Assembly: GCF_932274485.2 (NCBI RefSeq)
Contig: NC_065881.2
Span: 64,552,702-64,616,701 of the forward strand
Direction of reading: 5' to 3'
DNA length: 64,000 nucleotides
Source of the DNA: Patella vulgata
Taxonomy: Eukaryota > Mollusca > Gastropoda > Patellidae
The notes under the pieces are model-generated. The model was given only the letters and a program-made list of their open reading frames with translations, searched no databases and was not told where the DNA came from. Every line of letters begins with the position of its first letter. Positions within the stretch are counted from its first letter, which is position 1. Below are positions 12,601-23,849 of this stretch, piece by piece. The position numbers and the translations under genes were made by a program.

Positions 12601-15600
12601 TATCGCGGAGGAGCCATATTGTCTGGATGACCGAGACTACTTGAAGGGAGGTTTTGTTTTTATGACGCAAGCTTCGGCTAAAATCGGAACCACGCCTTGA
12701 TGGATGTGACATGGAGAAATTACATTGGAAGAAAATACCGATGTCGAAGTTACATATGTCGATTATGCACTAGTAGAAATTACAACAGTTGAAAGATCAG
12801 ATGTAGAAAATACAAACGTTACAAGGCGCATTTGTACATGTGTTTTTTCGTTAGTGGACAATACTTTTCTATTTTGTAAAATCGAACATAGAAAAATCAT
12901 CAAAACAACACTTTCATATGCTGACATAGTAACTTCTACTCGTGTTTACATGTCTTTTAATGTGGCGTCGATCCCCTTCCATACAGGCTAGCGTTACCAC
13001 CGAGAGTTGATTATTGTCTGGATAAGTTAAAGATACATTATGGGAGATAAGATAACGAGATGGCAGTTCTCGCTAAAATAGTTAAAAACTAGATAGTGTA
13101 AAGGTAATTTGCTGAAAATTTCAGTCAAATTGATCAACTATGAGCCGAGAAAGAAGCGGGTGAAATTTTGGCATAGTCCCGATCATCATTACTAAAATCA
13201 TTAATATAAACAGCTTAGTCTCGATTATCCGCTTTTTTTGATTTAATTATCAACGGCCGTTAGCGGCATATAGGAATCTAATCCAGCCAACATCGAAGGC
13301 CAGCCTTGACATCGAGAGTTTATTATGGTCTGGATAAGTTAATTAATGTTTAATTGATAATTTAGATAACATTTCAGGCCTAAAGAAAGACTTTTAATAA
13401 GCAGATTTTGCTCTTGCATAATGCATGTTTAATTTAAGTCCAATTAATGATTTAGATAACATTTCAGGCCTAAAGAAAGACCCGCAATAGGCAGATTTAG
13501 CTCTTGCATAATGTATGTTTAATAAACATAGAATGTCAATAGAGAGAATATATACTAATAGATTATGATTGACAAATCGAAAAATGCTAATAAAACCTAA
13601 ATGACAATCGAAGCTAAAACGTGAATGGGGATAATTCTAATAGAACTTGAATGACAATGGGATAATACTATTAAACGTGAAAATGACAGTGGGGAGAATA
13701 CTGATAAAACTTGAAAGATAACGGGGAAAATACTATCAAAACTTGAATGGCAATAGGGAGAATACTAATAAAACATGAATGGTAAGGGGGGCGGGGAGGT
13801 ACTAATAAAACGTGAATGGCAGTGGGGAGAATACTGATAAAACGGCAATGGTGAAGATATTAATAAACCGTGAATTGGAGACTGGCCGTGCGTGGCAGAT
13901 TTTTTCCGGACAAGTCGAGAACATTTCTACGTCTTGGCGACCAATTATATTATGGCTTGCATATAAAAATTAATCTTTGAAAAGAAATGATATATGATAT
14001 TAAACATACATATGCAAGAGCTACATTTGTCCATTGCAGGTCTTTCTTCAGGCCTTAAATGTTACATAAACAAATAATTAGACATTTATCAACATGACAA
14101 GACCATAATCAACGCTCGATGCCATCTAATGGGTATGATCTTAAACATATTTGAACCCGATCTGCGATTCAACGGCTGTCCATGATTAACCGTAAAAATG
14201 GACAATCGAGTCTTTGTTTATTATCGCAACAACGGTAATGGCAATCGTGGCTAAAGTGTTTTTAAATTCGGTTTTCTCGGCTCAGAGTGAAGTAATTTGA
14301 AGGAAATTTTCAGCATATTCGCTTTACGTTATCTTCTTTTAAATGTTATAGCGATAACTGTCAGCTCTTTATCTAATCTTACATAATGTTTGTATTAAAC
14401 AGTAATATTTAATAAATATGTAATCTTGATAAGGCTTTTGGTTAGCCTATATATGAATTAGTACAACCACCTATTGAATAAAATAGAAATCAGTGTAAAA
14501 TGGAAATACCCACTTTCATCGGGTACTGGAACGGTTTTATCGAGTTCAGCTTTATTCTTTATCACAGTTGATAATTTCGATACATCTAAGTTAGCACACA
14601 GTTTTAATATATTGGAAATAGCATCATTACATGTTGTAGCTTTCTCTACTCCCAGTGATGCTGTTAATCCTACAATCTAAAGATATAATCTATCAATGGT
14701 TATAAAGTTCTATCAATATATTTATAACGCTAACAATTGCCCATTCAAAGTGACCAGGAAATCTTATTTGGACACATTTGTAAAGACATTTAAAAACAAG
14801 CTGTTTTTCCAGTGGTAGATGATTACAAACCTGTGGCAAATGCTTTTCTCCGGATTGTTTAGCTTTCAGATACATTTTCATTAAGTTATTATACGGTTCA
14901 CCCTTTCTGGTATTGTGGCATTCATCTAAAATCAGCAACGAAAATACACTAAGTGACTTGATCTTCCCGTCACGTAGATGGTTGTACAGAATTTGTGGCG
15001 TTAATACCAATATATCACAATGGCTAAGAATTAAATTAACTTGCACAGAAAGGTCACTTTCGCCTTGTACATGCTGCATCTGAAATCAAAATAACATTTT
15101 ATTTTTCATGTGTACAATGCGCATAATGTAATGGAATGTGGTGTATATTTTCAGGTACACTCAATTCAAAACTAATTAACTGTCAAGTGACTTACATGGT
15201 AATTGGTCAGAAACCGTTGGAAGTCTTTAGCTTGTTGATTTACCAAAGATGTAGTTTTTGCCATGAATACCACCTTCCTCTTATCTGCAAAACAGATACA
15301 GTGTGGCATACATTGTAATACACAGAATGGTATTCTGTAAAAGGGTCAAATATAAATACCATTTTAACATATTCACCTGAACTTAATTAGCTGCACTGCT
15401 TGGTGGCTTTCAATCAAATTTGATAAACATGTTGCTTGTTTATTGCTTTTTAAGGTATGTTTAAGTATAGTTGTTTGGTTGGTGATAATATATATAGATT
15501 GGCTTCTTTACACTAATTCGTAGATAATTCAGATATTTGGACAACATTTTGTAGGAATGTTGGCTGTTAGATACGGATGTAAAATTGTGTAATTATTGTC

Positions 15601-18600
15601 GCTTGCCCTCAAGAATTAACAAATAGGCTTGAGCACCGGTTTGTTGTACTGTTGTATTGATTGGTTGAGCAATGAAAACAGTCGCCCAATATTGTGTTCT
15701 AATTTAGCAATGGATAATGAGATGAGTTGGCAAGTTGTGCATGCTTATTGTTTTGTTGTGTATGTGAAAGTGACATTTTAGTTAGCATTGGGAGAAAAGA
15801 TAAAATAATTATTGATGTTAGTAATACCTCCCGAAGCTAAATTTAAGTGTTTATCAACTATATAACGCGCCACTCTTGTTTTTCCCGAACCCGTAGGAGC
15901 ACATATTACTGTATTTTCTCCTCGTATGGCAACTTCACTCAATTCGTATTGATAATCTCTCATTTGAAAATCTTCATTAGACGCTTTAGCTAGAAAAGAA
16001 ATGTTACAAGAATTAGGAAATTAGGCATGATATTTACATAGTTTCAGTTATACCAAATTGCTATACCGGTTCATTTTCAGTATTTCTGACTGTTGAAAGC
16101 GATAAGCTCTTCAGACATCTTAAATTACAAAAGTATGTACATCTATCCTACGTGGATTAAAACATCACAACTAGTTAACCCAACCCATTTAATATTTATT
16201 TTATTATACTTATCACTAACAGGCGCTATCCGTTTTTTCATCGTTTGAGAGACCATCATTTTCTGAAGCAAACGATTGTGTACTCTGTATCGTTTCTGCC
16301 CTGCCTTCAGCTCCTTCACCTATATAACATATTACCATAACGGGTGAGATAACGTATTGTGTGTTACAGCTTTCAAAATCCTTGACTTAAATATGGAATT
16401 CAATATGATTTTACGGTGTGTTCTATTTACATAGCAGAATACTTCGTCAAATACGAAGTTAGAAAAAGCTATAACATAACACATATAAGCACGAGGTATA
16501 GGAACTCTAAATACTGTCCATCTTGTCTTAATGGTGTCTTCTATAGTCCGAAATACGCTGATGTATTTCTAGGAACGACGAAAGATGTCTGAATAAATAT
16601 CAGCGCGGACTCGTCTTTTAAGCCCCCAAAACGTAAATTCGTAATAGGTACGATGTACTTGATTGGTCAAGGGTGTTCTAATAAGGAAACTACAAAAACA
16701 TATCCATTGTATAGTTCAACTACCAAGGATGGAATCTATACGGCACAATTTAGTTGTCCGTATAATATGGGTGTATGCATACACCAATGTTTAAATATTT
16801 AGTTATCCGTAGAATATTGGTATACACCAATTGAATAAATACTTTAGTTGTCCGTAAAATATGGGTGTATGCATACACCAATTGGTTTAATACTTTAATG
16901 TCCTGCAGTTTAATGTGGGCAAAATATTCTAAGCTACAGATATCTCCGCTACTTTAAATAAATAAATTAAAATAACATACGGATAAAAAAACAAAATGTG
17001 ATTTTGTACAAAGTACAAAATTTCAGTGTTCAAGAAACATTAGAATAATCTGTTCAACGCTTCTTTCACTTCGGAACTCCATAAAACGGGTCAATAAAAT
17101 TACTTTTCCACGAGGCGAACATAAACAATATTTACAATATTTTGGTCTCCAAAGATCAAGATCGGACTTATCAATATTGTTTCATCGAGGAATTTTAAGT
17201 ATTTTTATTTGTCTTGGACAGACCTGTAATCGGCATAGAATCAATTAAACCATTGTGAATCATCAGTTTTTAAGTGGCCATTGGTGTTTTTCTTTCCTTG
17301 ATTATGTTCCCTAGTGGTTTTGAATTGGCGGTACCGTGTGTTTGAAATAGACATTGGGCGATAGAGGGCAAAATACGGTTAAATATAGATCCCTGTATGA
17401 TAGCACAGTGTAAACGAGATTCTTTCGTTTATGAGAACTAATTGGTTTATATCCTTCAGATTTGATCTGAACCATCCCAATTACAGCCACCATTCCAAGT
17501 CTTTGTTGTAATTGATCTGCATGTACAGTTCAAGTCTGTGTATCAAATGCATTTAAGATATATGTAATAAGGGGTATCTCACAGGGGAGAACTCGAAAGA
17601 TATTTCCTGTTTCTTTCTTAGAACTTTGGCTGGACACCAAAGTTATATATGGCCGGAATGACAACTCCGCAAACCATGATCCGAAAATTTCAAATTCCGT
17701 AGGGTTCTCCCTTATACTCCATTCCACCAAGAACCCTGTCCAGTATCGCACTCAAACGTTGTCCTGAATTTCACACATAACTGTAACTCCCAGGTTGATA
17801 ATATAAGTTAGTTCTTACCTGGCTGAATTTGCTCATTTTCTGTTGTATTAAATATTGCTTCTGTAAAACAAAGCAAAACTTAATGTTCCACAAAACAAAT
17901 CATTACAAATTATGGACAAAGGATTAAGGATATCAACAAAGGGCCACGGGTTAGTAAACAATTAATGGAATAACACTATAGCACTGCTATAAAAACGAAA
18001 AAACTCTTAGGTTTAACCAAAAAAATCCCGGAAAACTAAATGTTCTTGGATCTTAAGTCAAAAAATGGTGACATTTCAGTCAGAAATAAACTGAATTCCA
18101 CGAAATGCAAACTTTATCTGCTGGATTTGGCTGTAAGGTGGAAAACCTATAGCCCCCATACGTATGCCTTCTAAATGTCTTTTAAACATTTATGTTAATA
18201 GGAGACATTTCAAAAACTACAGTACAAATAAAAATTCGAATATTATTTTTAACAAAAACAAAATCTAATGGATGATTTGTGTCGTATCATTTATTTGATT
18301 TAGGGTATAATAGGGACTGGTTTCGGTATTAAATAGCGACAGTATAGTCCAAACCTCGGGCTGTTTTTCATCATCTTTGCAAGGGTAGGAGTCAAAGAGT
18401 TGGAAAGTTATCCAAACATCTTAATCTACTGATTAATGTATTACCTTTTTGTCTTGGATCTATTTCCAGATGCTCAAACAAAAGTGCATTATGTTTTTCC
18501 ATGGCTTTAAAAAAGGCAAATGGCCAGTCACTTCTTAGTCCTTTCATTTTCTTAAATAATACGTTACATGCTGCTGTTCGCCCATTATTAGTATAGGCAC

Positions 18601-20607
18601 TGCTGATGAGCTCAACGTCTCGTTCCGTCAAATAATCACCCTGTAGCATTTCTTGTGCCAGACCAAGTGGATCGGTTATATAATCAATGGTATCAGCTTG
18701 TAGCAACAACACTAAATATCCACAATGTTGTCTTCCTGTCTGTTGTATACCCGGCACTTTCCTATCTTCTAAAACATCTAGAAATCTTTGAAATTCTTAA
18801 AAAATAAAAAGATAAGAAAGACGACAAAGATAGGCTACAGCCAAGTAGACCGGGGGCATTAAAAACATCTTCCTTGCATTAACAAAATGAACAAATTAGA
18901 CGTAAGGTTGTAAAATGTCCAGTACTTGATAAAAACGTATCATATGTTACTCTTTATAATGTATTCTATTCACAGCCACTGAGATTTTATCTACCTGTAT
19001 TTCTTTGTAGAATAAGATCATTTATTTAAATGCATTGCTAAAATGGGAACATATAATTATATGCTTTTACAAGATATGTCTAAAAAAAAACCTTTCTCAA
19101 CATAGCAAAATTGACATTTGCTACAGGTATGTAACTGACCATAAAGGATTATCTCGCCGACTTGTTAATGTTTTTGAAGTAACTTCATGATGTTATTTTC
19201 GAAGACCACCGCGCCCAGAACATTATTTGGAATTGCTTCTGTCTTGCATCCAGTGTGTAATTGTACGTTGTTTTGTTTTTAAAAGAGCGTTGTGTTTAAT
19301 AAACTTATATATTTTTCAAACGCGTAAAACATTTTTTAGATCCTATCGATTACTATGAAAAAGGCCCGAGACTGCAAAACGCACTAGACCCTGAATGGTG
19401 GCCCACGGAGCAATTCACTTGATTTGGTAATATTATTTTGTTGTTTATTGCTTGGAATACACATGTATCGTATCTCTTCTATATTTCTATTTGTGTGTGG
19501 TGAGGATCCACAACACTAAACTACGATAAAATGTCTTTCGGATTATCGACAGCACCAACCACATATTGGTGCTTAAGTGCCTGGAAAATCTTCATCTCAA
19601 TGAAAGATTCATTTATGTTAGTGAATTGTTGAAATATCAAATATATGTAACCCCAAAAGAACATAATTATTATGTGCAGAAGGTGAAATAGTTAGTCATA
19701 AACTGTCTAGGCTGTTAACCAATGAGCGTAATATGTTACCACTGTACACTGGTTTGCTCAGAAATGGTGTTTCAGTATCTACATTAAACGCTTTATAAAA
19801 AAAAGTACGGAGAAATTAAATTAAAGATTGAAATGAAAATATAATATTACAAAAGCAACTCACTAAGTAATTTTAATGCCATTATGAATTCTGAAACACA
19901 CCGGTTTTTCTGTACATATTGTATAAGTTTTCCTACAGCTATTTGCCTGGAAAATCTCTCTTCTAGTTTAATAATTTCTTCCTTTTCTTTCTCTGAATGA
20001 TAAATATTGTGTGACATGTAAATTTGACAAGTTCAATTGCAATGGCCATCCAAGAGACCAATAGGTGCAATATGAAGCCTTGACTATATATATTTCTTTT
20101 ATTTGATTTTAATCAATTTCCCTGTAAATCATTTATAGCATCACACAAGTAGCCGTGAACGGGGTGAGGTTCGTTGTGATGCAGTTGAATCTTGTTCCAT
20201 GTTGGGTTGGAAGTTATTTAGTTGAATTTTTACTCAGTGGGTTAGCAAGGGTCCTCAGCACCCAGCTGCAAAGACACTTTTGGCAGTCCCACATAATTTC
20301 GGCCTCATATAATAAGGAGGGGGGGGGGATAAATGTTACCAGGGATAGGTTGGGTTGATAATTGAAGAATTGCAACAGGTAATGCCCTAACAGTATATGT
20401 GATGGTGATTATTGAAAAATTTTGAAAGTTAACAGGATTTCCAATATCGAGAGTTAACAGAAACTTACCACTAAGCGTATTTAAACGTGGTAAAATATCG
20501 CTTGGGTTCAGGAATTCTTCAAACAAAGGTGTACATGCTTCTATCAAATGGTTTTGATACATGTACTTATAGTCTGGGTGGTCTTTTTCGATCACAGACG
20601 AAGCCAT
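3002..20607 (-). CDS. RIG-I-like receptor (tandem CARD, DECH helicase, RNA-binding C-terminal domain), 16 coding exons
   Basis: Coding exons, in transcript order: 20469-20607, 19864-19992, 18445-18795, 17819-17860, 16221-16319, 15828-15989, 15196-15284, 14831-15079, 14514-14676, 10200-10295, 9655-9723, 9295-9473, 7505-7643, 6689-6931, 5967-6134, 3002-3699. All introns are GT..AG and phases agree across all 15 junctions, giving 1004 aa plus stop, close to vertebrate RIG-I and MDA5 (about 925-1025 aa). The family senses viral double-stranded or 5'-triphosphate RNA in the cytoplasm and signals through CARDs to MAVS. The ATG is in an AACAATATGG context, and an upstream TTTTCAG at about 20626 suggests a 5' noncoding exon. 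The donor of exon 12 could lie 3 nt earlier (9298). RIG-I or MDA5 orthology is not resolved, so no symbol is given. Nothing in the sequence shows its regulation. Confidence 0.93.
4226..5146 (+). pseudogene. Tc1/mariner transposase remnant (DD34E type), RLR intron 15
   Basis: Transposase pieces are clear: [11 protein letters not shown] near 4415; [15 protein letters not shown] (first catalytic Asp, about 4550); [18 protein letters not shown] (second Asp, about 4805); [11 protein letters not shown] (Glu, about 4912). The 5' part is deleted between about 4365 and 4410, the frame shifts between FSDESRF and VMVWGGI, and a TAG at 4879-4881 interrupts [11 protein letters not shown]. The right TIR reads ATATCCCCTACTTTTTTTGA near 5118; no matching left TIR is seen. 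Dead element within the host intron. Confidence 0.85.
5240..5425 (-). mobile_element. SINE family B, diverged copy
   Basis: In minus orientation it starts with a tRNA-like head (TGGCCGAATGGTTTAACGCA) and continues with GTAGGGTCGCC, CGTGGGTATTCTC and ACGCGCAAGCG, matching the copies at 61455 and 37607. The 3' tail is lost. Confidence 0.7.
6293..6580 (+). mobile_element. SINE family A, full-length diverged copy
   Basis: tRNA-like head GTGGTTCAGTGAGTAAGCCG with box B-like GGTTTGATCGTGG, family body (GGATGAAAACCGAG, TATGCCCGTCTTCACTAGC) and tail GGGACGTTAAAGC. It lies in intron 14 of the RLR gene. Confidence 0.7.
7087..7485 (+). repeat. 197-bp tandem duplication in RLR intron 13
   Basis: Two nearly identical 197-bp units start GGAATCTGATAGGCTCTCCG at 7090 and 7287. 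They differ at only a few bases, so the duplication is recent. An inverted diverged relative lies at 53586-53725. Confidence 0.85.
8674..8906 (+). repeat. Minisatellite, unit about 28-31 bp
   Basis: About eight irregular copies of a unit like TGGTGGACTGGCCCACACAG plus ACCATCAG. It lies in RLR intron 12. Confidence 0.8.
8907..9024 (+). repeat. Simple repeat based on TTTTTCGG
   Basis: TTTTTCGG recurs irregularly (GGATTTTTCGG, GGTTTTTCGG, GGATTTTTCGGG), next to the preceding minisatellite. A 28-bp segment CATGTAGTACAGGCGGGTTT follows in two copies (9025-9080). Confidence 0.65.
9908..10195 (+). repeat. 73-bp tandem repeat, four copies, abutting an RLR splice donor
   Basis: Units begin TACTGCCAGTAATGTAGTAA at 9908, 9981, 10054 and 10127. 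The last unit decays at about 10195, five bases before the end of exon 10 (10200), so the array starts right at the donor on the transcript. Confidence 0.88.
10768..11050 (+). mobile_element. TTAA-ended MITE, copy 2 (left part of a copy split by later insertions)
   Basis: Starts near TTAAAGATATATTATG and runs to CGCAGGCT at 11050, where the foldback element is inserted. It resumes at 12984-13026 and, after a second insertion, at 13433-13522, ending GTATGTTTAA. It lies in RLR intron 9. Confidence 0.85.
11226..11330 (-). repeat. 15-bp minisatellite in left foldback arm
   Basis: About seven 15-bp units of the form GTNGAAATTACANNN. In one frame they read as degenerate pentapeptides (LVEIT, DVEVT, DVENT). 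The mirror copy is at 12710-12814. Confidence 0.75.
11796..12071 (+). mobile_element. SINE family A copy in the foldback loop
   Basis: TTTGGATGGGACGAAAAACC body, TATGCCAGTCTTCATTAGCC and tail AGGACGTTAAACCCCATTTC. A short TACTAGTAGTAGTAGG repeat interrupts the body. The head is missing. Confidence 0.75.
12710..12814 (+). repeat. 15-bp minisatellite in right foldback arm
   Basis: Mirror image of the array at 11226-11330, with the same unit order. Confidence 0.75.
12984..13026 (+). mobile_element. TTAA-ended MITE copy 2, middle fragment
   Basis: CAGGCTAGCG then CGAGAGTTGATTATTGTCTG, the sequence expected directly after 11050 in this family. Confidence 0.8.
13027..13432 (+). mobile_element. 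TTAA-ended MITE, copy 3, nested in copy 2
   Basis: A complete element from TTAAAGATACATTATGGGAG to CATAATGCATGTTTAA. It sits in the GATAAGTTAATTAATG stretch of copy 2, which resumes as TTTAAGTCCAATTAATGATT. Confidence 0.9.
13433..13522 (+). mobile_element. TTAA-ended MITE copy 2, right end
   Basis: ATTTAGATAACATTTCAGGC through CATAATGTATGTTTAA, the missing 3' end of the copy that began at 10768. Confidence 0.85.
13523..13875 (+). repeat. Degenerate tandem repeat, unit about 35 bp
   Basis: Repeats of the form GAATACTAATAAAACNTGAA plus TGGCAATGGG, about nine irregular copies, between two MITE copies in RLR intron 9. Confidence 0.7.
14000..14398 (-). mobile_element. TTAA-ended MITE, copy 4
   Basis: Complete inverted copy between TTAAACATACATATGCAAGA and ACATAATGTTTGTATTAA. 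It lies about 115 bp from exon 9 of the RLR gene. Confidence 0.82.
16755..16900 (+). repeat. Three short repeats centred on GGGTGTATGCATACACC
   Basis: A unit of about 50-60 bp (TTAGTTGTCCGTAAAATATG plus a self-complementary TGTATGCATACA) occurs three times, the middle one diverged. It lies in RLR intron 4. Confidence 0.7.
18445..20607 (-). other. Tandem CARD region of the RIG-I-like receptor (exons 1-3)
   Basis: Residues about 1-105 form the first CARD (helices carrying [19 protein letters not shown], then [19 protein letters not shown] and [11 protein letters not shown]). Residues about 115-205 form the second ([54 protein letters not shown]). The pattern of helix-loop-helix, a Trp-Pro, then a terminal amphipathic helix is the RIG-I/MDA5 CARD2 pattern. 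Exons 4 and 5 (residues about 207-253) encode a low-complexity acidic, Ser/Thr-rich linker before the helicase. Two CARDs make this a signalling-competent receptor type rather than an LGP2-like one. Confidence 0.88.
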
Positions 20608-23033
20608 ATTGTTGTATTGATCTGAAAAGGTAGGAAATGTAATGATTTTTATTAAACACGTTACCTATTACGTGCTATGGCAAGGTGTGTACATTTTATG
20701 ACTTCTTTGTGACTAGGGGCATATTGTTAAAACTGCTATACTGACAGTTAATATTATAATATATACCTTGCATTCAAACAAAGTTATGTCATCACGGTCG
20801 TCACGTAGACATTATTATCAAATATGAACATGTACATGTATGCCTGTATAATTATGGTACCGGTATGATTTCATAGTTATCTCGGCTGTTGCCAGTCTTG
20901 GTATTGTATACACCTTTATTATCTGATTGACTAGAAATTTATGCTTATTGTTTATGTTCAAACAGCGAAGTAGCCAAGTGCCCTTTTAAACCATGCAGAC
21001 ATTATATACAGTATAATCTATCACCAGATTAACTTGAAAGATTTCTGATAATTACCACCACGGTTATTGCTTATTGTTGGACGCTTTTAGCACCTGAATA
21101 AATCATCCGACCGATTTAAAATTACCCCATTGGTTGTTTGAGTGTCGTCACGTGCTAGTTTTTTTTACGCCGGCCAATGTTGATCAACTTTTTGAGTCCT
21201 TAAACAATCTTATGAGTAGCCCACGTCATGCAATTTTACGAAATAAATATTACCCTAATCGAGGGTTGATATGTGAAATAACCCAAGGCAAAGTGCAGAA
21301 TTTATGCAGAAAATATTTAACAAGGATTTAATGTACTCGGATATTCGGATTGTGAGGAAGAAACAAATGATAAATATGCTTTTCGAGTGACAAGACGTCA
21401 GTGAATGTGCCAACAATGCCGTGCCCATAAATACCTTACGCAGACATCAGTTGGTCAGTGTTGCCAAATAATAAACACGATAATGCATATTTTAAGTAAA
21501 TTATCAATGATTTCAGTATACTAAAATATTAGAGCATTATACATGTATAATACATGCACCCACACCCACCCCAAATGTTTTTGTATATCACTATGTTTGG
21601 CATCAGGCATTTGAAGTTACTTCAATATAGTAGGTCAAGTATGATTTAAAATTCAATTCAAGAAGCAAACACCATAGGAAATCGATACTTACATTATATA
21701 CTATCAACAATGTTTAAATTGCACCGTGAATATACTCAAATTATTGATAGATTACGAGAATTAAAACTCCATGGAAGGCTACTCCACTGTCTCTGGCTAT
21801 AGAAGAACATTCTACACTCTCGAAGTATGTATAGGTTCCCGGAATTACCCATTAGTATTTTTCGCTTTCAGGAAATATGGTGACGTAATTTTCGTTTTAA
21901 ATAACCCTTGCATGATATAGCATTAATTGATTTTTTGATAGAATGCCCAATGCATACGGTTTGTTTAATAATTAAATAAGTTACCTATTTTATAGTTCCC
22001 ATGCAGCTAATCGACAAACGTAAATGGTAATTATTGTCAAGCTTAATTTAAAAATGAAAGTAAAAATTATAAGGGGATTTCCAAACATTGTCGGGAGCGT
22101 TTAAACGTAATAAATCAATAATTCATATAAATACTTCATTATTCAAATGTTTTATTTTATCATTTTAATTGGAAACCAAAACGTAATAATCATTTATTAA
22201 TGGCCCAACAATAAATTGACCAGATTAATGTCAAATGAAAACAACCAGATAATTCAATAACTGTTCCCCCGGTTTCATCACGTGACCATAAAGTAAATCG
22301 CTAAAAATATACATTAGGAAATTATAAAGTAATAAAATACCTATAGAAAGGAATAGCTTTATTTGATCGTTTTTCTTCTTATGATAAAGCACTTACGTAA
22401 ATCGCACGAAAGGTCCGTCTATTGGTCATGTTAGTCCCGAAATGACTAGGTTAGAAACTTAAAGACCAAGCATGGAAATGCGCTCAGGATAGCCATAGAC
22501 AGTGTGTTAAAAACTAAACCCTCTATAGCGTCCACCTGGTTTTCGGACAAGAATGCTGAATTTCGAGGGGGTAACTCCAGAACGGAAGGTTGTAAAATGC
22601 CGAATTTCGATAAGGTTCGTTGTCCACACTGCATCTAAAACCTGGTCGTATAAAATGATATACTTGTAAATCAACAGAACTAGGCAGATTTCAACTCTTT
22701 ATAGATGAGAAACACAGAGTGATCAGACATGAATTAGAAACTGGATATTATAATTCATTATATTAATCCTAGATGAAAACTAATAATAGTAAATAGCTCA
22801 GTCAAATCCAAATTACATTAAAAGGAAACGGGACATATTCTGACAATAGAATAAAACTAGTACAGCATGTAATATAATATCAGGAATATAATTGAAACTG
22901 TATATCCGGGTTGTAAAATATACCACAGACATAATATTAGCTGTGTTCTGACTGATTTTGATTTATCGTTTAGAAGAAAACATCTTTCATAATGTAAGAC
23001 AGAAGTGAATGGGTGTTATGAAATGAAATGATA
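20608..23033. other. Upstream region of the RIG-I-like receptor gene
   Basis: No coding exon seen. The acceptor-like TTTTCAG near 20626 (minus) suggests that transcription starts further up in this stretch. I cannot place a TATA box, start site, NF-kB or IRF site with confidence. Confidence 0.4.
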
Positions 23034-23336
23034 TTAAAGATACTTTATGGGAGGTTAGATAAATAGCTGGCAGTTCTCACTATAATAGTTAAAAAATGGA
23101 TAACGTAAATGGAATTTGCTGAAAATTTCAGTCAAATTGATCCATTCTGAACCGAGATTTTAGCGATTGAATTTTCGGCCTAGCCTCGATCATCATTACT
23201 AAAGTCGGAACGATAAACAACATACTCTCGATTATGCATTTCATGATTAAATCATGAATAGAAGTCGAACAGCAAATCGGAACCTAATCCAATAAACATC
23301 GCAGGCTAGCGGTGACATCGAGAGTAGATTATGGTC
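23034..23336 (+). mobile_element. TTAA-ended MITE, copy 5 (3' end lost)
   Basis: TTAAAGATACTTTATGGGAG through TCGAGAGTAGATTATGGTC, then the sequence switches to a Tc1 element. Confidence 0.85.
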
Positions 23337-23849
23337 AAAAGTGAAAATGGACGTTTTTGATTTCTGTCTTAATAATGAGTAATTGCTCCACCAATCCTCG
23401 GACATTCAGCAATTCGTCGTGGCATGCTCCTAATCAACCGTCCAATCACGATTTGGGGCAATCTGATCCACTCCTCTTGCAGTGTTGTCGGTTGACGTTG
23501 ACGTCGACGAACACGTCTCCCGATCAAATTAAACGTAACACACTAAAGCAAAGATACGCTAAACAGTAACTCTTATGCAAGAACCGTTAGGAAAGCAAAC
23601 ATAGATAGATAGGCAGTTTTCATCAACTCTTCCTTGAAGTTTCAAATTTGACAATGAACCCCTCCCAGTACGTGTATGGTGCTATTGCGTGTCGCATGTG
23701 CAGCTCAGTGGTTCTGTTGGGGCGATAAGTTCTTCATCTGTGAACATACTCTCAAAGCATGTCAAGTGTCCATGACTATTTATCATATCACAACCTATAT
23801 AGGTATTTGCATTTCAATATCCCCTACTTTTTTTGAAGAGTATATATGA
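23337..23849 (-). mobile_element. Internally deleted Tc1/mariner copy
   Basis: Homologous in reverse to the element at 4226-5146: GTGAAAATGGACGTTTTTGA at its 3' part, and GACATGCTTTGAGAGTATG with GATGAAGAACTTATCGCCCC at its 5' part. It keeps the outer TIR near 23820-23846 (ATATCCCCTACTTTTTTTGA). Most of the transposase is gone. Confidence 0.82.

Larger units (their letters stand above)
11051..12983. mobile_element. Foldback (long-TIR) element, 1.93 kb
   Basis: Inverted arms 11051-11778 and 12250-12983 are nearly identical (a few substitutions, one 9-nt and one 2-nt indel seen). The termini are TATGGAAGGGGATCGACGCC and its complement. CAGGCT stands on both sides, while other copies of the host MITE have it once, so it reads as a 6-bp target duplication. 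The loop (11779-12249) carries a SINE family A copy. An open frame of about 90-150 codons in the arms is largely a 15-bp minisatellite and is not taken as a gene. Superfamily not assigned; no transposase seen. Confidence 0.88.
5967..15989 (-). other. Superfamily 2 (DECH) helicase core of the RIG-I-like receptor (exons 6-15)
   Basis: Visible motifs by residue: MRDYQYEL at 263-270 (Q-motif-like); Walker A APTGSGKT at 284-291 with Lys290; Walker B DECH at 389-392; motif III TAS at 425-427; IIFVQTRA in exon 14 (motif IV region); motif [11 protein letters not shown] at 741-750; motif VI QTRGRSR at 770-776, split by the last intron. Exons 10-13, between TAS and motif IV, encode the helical insertion domain typical of RLRs ([12 protein letters not shown], then [17 protein letters not shown]). 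All ATPase residues I can check are intact, so the helicase should be active. Confidence 0.92.
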
